Part shown: piece after piece, positions 13,401-16,853 of the stretch
Position numbering within the stretch: position 1 is the first letter of the stretch
How the letters are laid out: each line of letters begins with the position of its first letter
Assembly (NCBI GenBank): GCA_964480425.1
Contig: CAYZPY010000044.1
Location: 1 to 16,853 of the forward strand
Reading direction: 5' to 3'
Length of the DNA stretch: 16,853 bases
Origin: CAYYMD01 sp964480425
GTDB taxonomy: Bacteria > Planctomycetota > Phycisphaerae > SM23-33
Notes under the pieces: generated by a model
Databases searched by the model: none
The model's input: the letters and a program-made list of their open reading frames with translations, nothing else
Told to the model about the DNA's origin: nothing
Made by a program: the position numbers and the translations under genes

Positions 13401-14723
13401 GTGAAATTTAAGCCGGTCAAGGGAACGCGGGATTTCTATCCCGAGCAGATGCGCGTGCGCAACTGGATCGCCCAGGTTTGGCGGAAGGTTTCGCTGCGCA
13501 ACGGTTTCGAGGAATACGAGGCCCCGATATTCGAGTACCTCGATTTGTTCACCGCCAAGAGCGGGCAGGAAATCGCCGAGCAGCTGTTCAACTTCACGGA
13601 CCGCGGTGGTCGGCGTCTGGCCATCAGGCCGGAAATCACGCCTTCGCTGGCCAGAATGGTCAACGAAAAAATCAATTCGCTTCCCCGTCCCATAAAGTGG
13701 TTTTCCATACCTCGCCTGTGCCGCGCCGAAAATCCGCAAAAGGGCAGGTTGCGGGAATTTTTCCAGTGGAACGTCGACATAATCGGCGCGGAGACGCCCC
13801 TTGCCGACGCCGAGTGCGTATTTGCGGCGGTGGACGCGCTGAGAGAACTGGGTCTGAGCTCAGACGACGCGTCGGTTTTCTACTCCAGCCGGTCGCTGAC
13901 GACCCAGGCCATAAAATCCGCGGGCGTGCCCGCCGGGGACGTCCAGAGCGTACTGGCGGTGCTGGACAAGCGCAACAAGACCAAGCTGGAAGCGTGGTCC
14001 AGGATGCTTGCCGGGACCGTTCCCGACAACGGGGCGCGTGATAAGATACTGAAATTTCTCGATTCCGGCGGGGCGCTGGAGTCAGAGACATCAGCCGATG
14101 CGGCGGCATCGGCCATGGGCCTGAAACCGTCAGGCAAGACGGTTGTCGCAATCGAGGAATTACTGGAATTTAAAAAGTCGCTGGGCTACTTCGGCGTGGA
14201 GCAATGGTGCCGGTACGACCCGGGCGTGGTCCGCGGGCTGGCGTATTACACCGGCATCGTGTACGAAGTATTCGACGCCGATCGGCGCCTGCGAGCGGTG
14301 GTGGGGGGAGGGCGGTACGACAACCTTCTGGGCTCGCTTGGCGGGCCTGACGTACCGGCCGCCGGCTTCGGCATGGGTGACGCGGTGCTGGAGATTATGC
14401 TGAAGGAAAAAGGCAAAATTCCCGAAAGTCTCCGGCGGCGCGAGATTGATTTTTTCGTTATTGAGGACGACGACGAGCAGGTCGTCGAGGCGATTAAACT
14501 GGTCGGGGCCCTTCGTCGAAAGGGCTTTAGCGCGGATTTCGCCTACAAGAGGCAGTCCGTCGGCAAGCAGCTCAAAGAGGCCAATCGCCGCGGCGCCGCC
14601 TGCGCGGTGATAGTTCGCAGCGACGCGGTTGCGGTTAAGAACCTGTCCACCGGCGAACAGGTCGAAATGACTACGGAAAAGTTTCTTTCGAACCCCCAGG
14701 CAGGCCCGCGGGGGGGTAAATAA
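13401..14723 (+). CDS. hisS: Histidyl-tRNA synthetase
   Basis: A 440-residue class II enzyme that charges tRNA-His. The start is GTG, with GGAG 7 bases upstream. Seen: PVKGTRDFYPEQ opening (KGTxDxxP), RPEITPSLAR (76-85), motif 2 RAENPQKGRLREFFQ (108-122), the histidine-specific block VRGLAYYTGIVYEVFD (277-292), motif 3 VGGGRYDNLL and a C-terminal anticodon-binding domain (FAYKRQSVGKQLKEANRRGA). In the histidine block Ala281 stands where E. coli-type enzymes have Asp (RGLDYY); the first motif-2 Arg-Ala-Glu-Asn also differs from the commoner R-x-E-R. Both variants are compatible with an active enzyme of the archaeal/eukaryotic-like HisRS branch, but I cannot test that here. It lies between the YkgJ and HYExAFE genes. 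Confidence 0.96.
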   Translation: MKFKPVKGTRDFYPEQMRVRNWIAQVWRKVSLRNGFEEYEAPIFEYLDLFTAKSGQEIAEQLFNFTDRGGRRLAIRPEITPSLARMVNEKINSLPRPIKWFSIPRLCRAENPQKGRLREFFQWNVDIIGAETPLADAECVFAAVDALRELGLSSDDASVFYSSRSLTTQAIKSAGVPAGDVQSVLAVLDKRNKTKLEAWSRMLAGTVPDNGARDKILKFLDSGGALESETSADAAASAMGLKPSGKTVVAIEELLEFKKSLGYFGVEQWCRYDPGVVRGLAYYTGIVYEVFDADRRLRAVVGGGRYDNLLGSLGGPDVPAAGFGMGDAVLEIMLKEKGKIPESLRRREIDFFVIEDDDEQVVEAIKLVGALRRKGFSADFAYKRQSVGKQLKEANRRGAACAVIVRSDAVAVKNLSTGEQVEMTTEKFLSNPQAGPRGGK

Positions 14724-14744
14724 CGGCAGGGGGTACATGGGTCC

Positions 14745-15266
14745 ATGGCGCATCGCAGCATACATTACGAAGCCGCCTTCGAGGATTACCTCAGGGCCCG
14801 CGGTTGGCCCTACGTGGCGGTCGACGAGGCCAAAAAGGTCATCTTCGCCGACGCCTCGATAAAAAGTTTCGATTTCCTGGTGTACAGTTCGACGGGCGCG
14901 AACCTGCTGGTGGACGTCAAGGGCCGGAAATTCCCCGACGGCGTGCGGGGGCAAAAACGCGGGCAGCTGCGCGCATGGGAAAACTGGATCACCCGCGACG
15001 ACGCAGACGGTCTGCGCCAGTGGGAGAAGGTTTTCGGCAGAGATTTTGTGGCGGTGCTGGTCTTTGCGTACTGGCTCCAGGGCCCGCCGCAAAGGAGCCC
15101 TTTCCAGGACGTGCATCTTTACCGCGGCAGGCATTACGCCTTCGCGGCTGTGAGTCTGGGCGATTATCTCACCGACGCGCGCTGGCGCAGCGCCAAGTGG
15201 GGCACGATAACCGTACCGTCGTCGTCGTTCTGTCGCCGAATTAAAGACGTGGCGGCGCTTCTTTAG
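14745..15266 (+). CDS. HYExAFE-family protein, PD-(D/E)XK nuclease-like
   Basis: A 173-residue protein that carries the family-naming motif HYEAAFE at residues 7-13 (SIHYEAAFEDYLRARG); the family is known mainly from Planctomycetota and has no assigned function. Seen after it: KSFDFLVYSSTGANLLVDVKGRKFP, which has the layout of a PD-(D/E)XK nuclease core: an N-terminal helix acid (E9 or E13), D43 before a strand, then D57-V-K59 at the end of the next strand. A conserved-looking aromatic segment follows (AWENWITRDDADGLRQW). I infer a metal-dependent nuclease fold; no target can be named. ATG at 14745 has AGGGGG about 12 bases upstream. It follows hisS by 21 bases and is likely the last gene of that transcript. 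Confidence 0.85.
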   Translation: MAHRSIHYEAAFEDYLRARGWPYVAVDEAKKVIFADASIKSFDFLVYSSTGANLLVDVKGRKFPDGVRGQKRGQLRAWENWITRDDADGLRQWEKVFGRDFVAVLVFAYWLQGPPQRSPFQDVHLYRGRHYAFAAVSLGDYLTDARWRSAKWGTITVPSSSFCRRIKDVAALL

Positions 15267-15296
15267 ACCGGGTGAAATAAAATTCCACACACCGGC

Positions 15297-15324
15297 TTGA
15301 AACCTCGTCCTCGGTCGGTATATT
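15297..15324 (+). promoter_or_regulatory. Promoter for the small membrane protein, near-leaderless
   Basis: TTGAAA (15297-15302), 16 bases, TATATT (15319-15324); both hexamers match 5 of 6. The start is expected near 15331, only about 6 bases before the ATG at 15337, and no Shine-Dalgarno is present. Confidence 0.55.
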
Positions 15325-15336
15325 TGATTAACTGAC

Positions 15337-15543
15337 ATGAATCCACGCAATATTTCGGTAATGATTTGGGCGATGCTGGGCGCATTTGCAATTCCGGCAT
15401 TTGCAGCGTCGAAAACCGTCACCAACGACGGATTCAACACGCCTTCGGGACAAAGCGCCCTGTGGATTCCGGTGGTATATTTGGTAGTTTTCGTATGCGC
15501 GGTGGCGGTGGTGGTCTTCAAGAATCCCAAGAGAGAGCTTTAA
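15337..15543 (+). CDS. Small membrane protein of unknown function
   Basis: A 68-residue protein with an N-terminal hydrophobic signal ending in a good signal peptidase site (AIPAFA-AS, cleavage after about residue 23), a short polar Asn/Thr/Ser-rich loop (SKTVTNDGFNTPSGQSA), a single strongly hydrophobic segment (LWIPVVYLVVFVCAVAVVVF) and a positively charged end (KNPKREL). The predicted topology is periplasmic loop, one membrane span, cytoplasmic tail. I do not recognise a family. Composition matches the neighbours, a strong promoter lies directly upstream, and the two small paralogs follow, so a real gene is likely. No Shine-Dalgarno is visible; see the promoter entry for the leaderless geometry. 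Confidence 0.65.
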   Translation: MNPRNISVMIWAMLGAFAIPAFAASKTVTNDGFNTPSGQSALWIPVVYLVVFVCAVAVVVFKNPKREL

Positions 15544-15609
15544 CCGCCACGGACAAGCGGATAATTTTTAGATGTTTTTTTATTGTCAGAGGGACAAAGG
15601 AGCAACGCC

Positions 15610-15897
15610 ATGAAACAGAAACTTATTATAGCACTGGTGTGCCTTAACGTCGCGCTTATTGCGACGTTGCTGATCAGCGGATTGTCGCCGAGCGAGGCCA
15701 AGGCGGCGAGGTTCCCCAGCACGGATTACGTCGTGCTGACCGGCGGTGTGGGCGGAAATTTCGTGGACACGGTTTTCATAATCGACGTGAAAACCCAGAA
15801 AATGACCGCATTTACTCCCAAGGAATCCACGGGAAACCGGGTGACGCTGGTTCCTTACAAGGGACGCCAACTGACGAACGATTTCCAGGTCAGATAA
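15610..15897 (+). CDS. Small exported protein, paralog A of a tandem pair
   Basis: A 95-residue protein with an N-terminal hydrophobic segment (about 4-24, LIIALVCLNVALIATLLISG) and a short globular part. The start at 15610 has AAGGAG (15597-15602) 7 bases upstream. The exported part begins ARFPSTDYVVLTGGVGGN and holds two predicted strands (TVFIIDVKTQKMTAFTP). It aligns with the next gene: both have ARF, then Y-V, T-G, G, a hydrophobic strand of the form (F/Y)-(I/V)-(I/V)-(D/N)-V, and a Lys/Met-rich turn. The segment resembles a single beta-propeller blade or pilotin-like strand pair, but no family is recognised. Cytoplasmic side is minimal, so an anchored periplasmic role is inferred. Confidence 0.75.
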   Translation: MKQKLIIALVCLNVALIATLLISGLSPSEAKAARFPSTDYVVLTGGVGGNFVDTVFIIDVKTQKMTAFTPKESTGNRVTLVPYKGRQLTNDFQVR

Positions 15898-15946
15898 ACA
15901 GACAAGAGTTTTTGTATACTCGAATGTCAAAATGAGGTAATCCGAC

Positions 15947-16237
15947 ATGCAACACTCACAGAATATGACAATCCTCGTTCTGGTTATAATGGCTGCGGTT
16001 CTTTCGTTTATTCTCGTCGGTCTGTACGTGACCGACCGGGCCGAAGCGTCCACGACCGCACGGTTCGCCGAATATGTCGCCGCCACGGGCGCGTTCGGCA
16101 AGAACAACTCGCTTCTTTACGTCGTCAACGTAGACAAGATGCGTTTGAACGTCTACCGCGCCAACCAGACGCACTCGCCTTATACAATCGATATAGTCGC
16201 CTTCAATGAACTCGACAAAATATTTGCGCAGAACTAA
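15947..16237 (+). CDS. Small exported protein, paralog B of a tandem pair
   Basis: A 96-residue paralog of the preceding gene, with one N-terminal membrane segment (about 8-28, TILVLVIMAAVLSFILVGLYV) and an exported part beginning TTARFAEYVAATGAFGKNNSLLYVVNVDKMRLNVYRANQ. GAGGT lies 8 bases before the ATG at 15947. The shared pattern with paralog A is ARF..(D)Y-V...TG..G, a hydrophobic strand ending V-(D/N)-V, and a following basic strand. Identity is low, so the duplication is old. A TATACT at 15915-15920 may be a -10 of its own but no -35 supports it. The function is unknown. Confidence 0.75.
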   Translation: MQHSQNMTILVLVIMAAVLSFILVGLYVTDRAEASTTARFAEYVAATGAFGKNNSLLYVVNVDKMRLNVYRANQTHSPYTIDIVAFNELDKIFAQN

Positions 16238-16550
16238 CCTCACCGGTTTCAGCGCACAAACAGTTTACGGCTACGTTTACGTGCGGATAACTCCGTGGGA
16301 ATATCCGTTTGGGGCGGATATTACTTCTCGGCATACGGGCGGGCGGATTTCGGGCAAAATTGTCGTTTGTGCGCCTTTGGCGGATTTTGAGGGCATAAAA
16401 CGTAACATAACATATATTATCGGACGTTGCAATGTTAGCACGGATTCGGAATTTTGCAAGGAAAACATAAATACTTTATCCATAAATCTATTATTTATAG
16501 TATGTAGGAAATTTACCCTACAACATGAATATGCCTTCAATTTCTCCCTT
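16238..16550. other. Gene-free stretch, AT-rich in its right half
   Basis: No reading frame here resembles a protein. From about 16390 the sequence becomes AT-rich. It holds ATAAAT/ATTTAT arms (around 16484-16499), two near-copies of CATAAAT (near 16469 and 16484) and a perfect inverted repeat TGTAGG (16503-16508) with CCTACA (16517-16522). These could be operator-like or an attachment or replication-type region of the adjoining prophage remnant, but nothing decides between them. No terminator is evident after paralog B. Confidence 0.4.
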
Positions 16551-16681
16551 TCACGCCTTTTCCCACGTAGTCATTCGCTTGACGCAATGTCGGCATACGC
16601 GGCGGCGCATGATTCGGCCGCTCCGGTCGGGCGGGTATAGATGACGCGGAAGTGCCGGCAGCCGCAATTGCGGCATTTCAG
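16551..16681 (-). pseudogene. Frameshifted zinc-ribbon (NrdR N-terminal-like) protein
   Basis: On the minus strand one frame reads LKCRNCGCRHFRVIYTRP and, one base out of step, the next reads RSGRIMRRRVCRHCVKRMTTWEKA and stop (TGA, 16551-16553). Together they form a complete small zinc ribbon: C-x2-C, then R-R-R-x-C-x2-C, then T-T-(W)-E, with the spacing of the NrdR N-terminal domain and of small phage zinc-ribbon proteins. Adding one G at the CCCGACC run would restore the frame. The expected ATG is a CTG (16679-16681), so the start is lost as well. The two defects suggest decay rather than one sequencing error, though low coverage at a contig end is an alternative. Confidence 0.5.
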
Positions 16682-16853
16682 ATTGTGTTTTGGCGGCGGT
16701 TCGCCGCTCCGGCGGCAGAACTGTTAGACCACGTCGGTGGACTGCCCCAGTCGACGTCGATGAGGCACCGCCCGACTGACATGACGGCCCCGTCGACGCG
16801 CCGCCGGGTGCGCCGAGCGTGCCGCCCGGGTGATGGAGCGGCCGAGTGTGCCG
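16682..16853 (-). pseudogene. Possible remnant of a GpA-type phage terminase large subunit, cut by the window edge
   Basis: On the minus strand, one frame reads VGRCLIDVDWG and the next, one base out of step, reads QSTDVV-stop-QFCRRSGE. Read together this resembles the nuclease-domain start of GpA-type terminases (pattern ..cliDs....td.VY.FCr..): the stop (TAA, 16724-16726) replaces the Tyr of V-Y-x-F-C, and one G appears missing from the G-run at 16745-16748. The normal nuclease continuation is absent; the frame runs straight into the zinc ribbon. The identification rests on one short motif and my memory of the family, so it is tentative. Confidence 0.3.

Noticed and set aside
14160..15530. 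456-codon minus-strand frame across hisS and HYExAFE
   Set aside because: It is a shadow frame overlapping two well-supported genes, with no recognisable domain.
16206..16640. 144-codon frame after paralog B
   Set aside because: It overlaps the end of paralog B, has mixed composition across the AT-rich island, and shows no domain or ribosome-binding signal.
1..16853. CRISPR arrays, insertion sequences, toxin-antitoxin or defence systems
   Set aside because: No regularly spaced repeats, transposase motifs or paired small toxin/antitoxin genes were seen on either strand.

Overview
The window reads as a scaffold from an uncultured Gram-negative bacterium, most likely Planctomycetota (Phycisphaerae-like). 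This rests on the HYExAFE-family protein, the UVR-motif protein, small signal-peptide proteins with no wider homology that I recognise, a lipid A-type acyltransferase, lipoproteins, and high GC with frequent ATA and AGG codons. Phylum placement is inference from gene content, not from a marker tree.

The scaffold is not one continuous sequence. Ten Ns at 3466-3475 sit inside proS, and the same 40-codon stretch of the enzyme occurs on both sides of them in two versions that differ at 36 of 120 bases and 8 of 40 residues. The left arm (1-3465) and right arm (3476-16853) are therefore probably from two related but different genomes, so linkage across the gap should not be trusted.

Left arm: a minus-strand pair, DUF72 then gcvT (cut by the window edge); a divergent YlbF-family gene; a nested inverted repeat between convergent genes; and a YhaM-type OB/HD exoribonuclease divergent from the 5' part of proS.

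Right arm: the rest of proS and an LpxL-type acyltransferase (plus); a PAP2 lipoprotein and thiC (minus), with thiC under a well-formed TPP riboswitch and terminator; a UVR-motif protein (minus); a structured non-coding region; tRNA-Arg(CCG) (minus); a PTS IIA protein and a bifunctional nuclease (plus); a large lipoprotein of unknown function (minus); then a plus-strand YkgJ, hisS, HYExAFE gene group. Three small secreted or membrane proteins follow, two of them tandem paralogs. The right end is an AT-rich stretch running into what looks like decayed prophage DNA: a frameshifted zinc-ribbon gene fused to a scrap resembling a GpA-type terminase.

Most genes are informational or housekeeping (two aminoacyl-tRNA synthetases, a tRNA, two nucleases, thiamine and one-carbon enzymes). 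No defence island, CRISPR array or intact mobile element is visible. The least explained items are the structured element at 9455-9583, the HYExAFE nuclease-like protein, the small secreted paralogs, and the apparent use of very short or absent 5' leaders by three genes.
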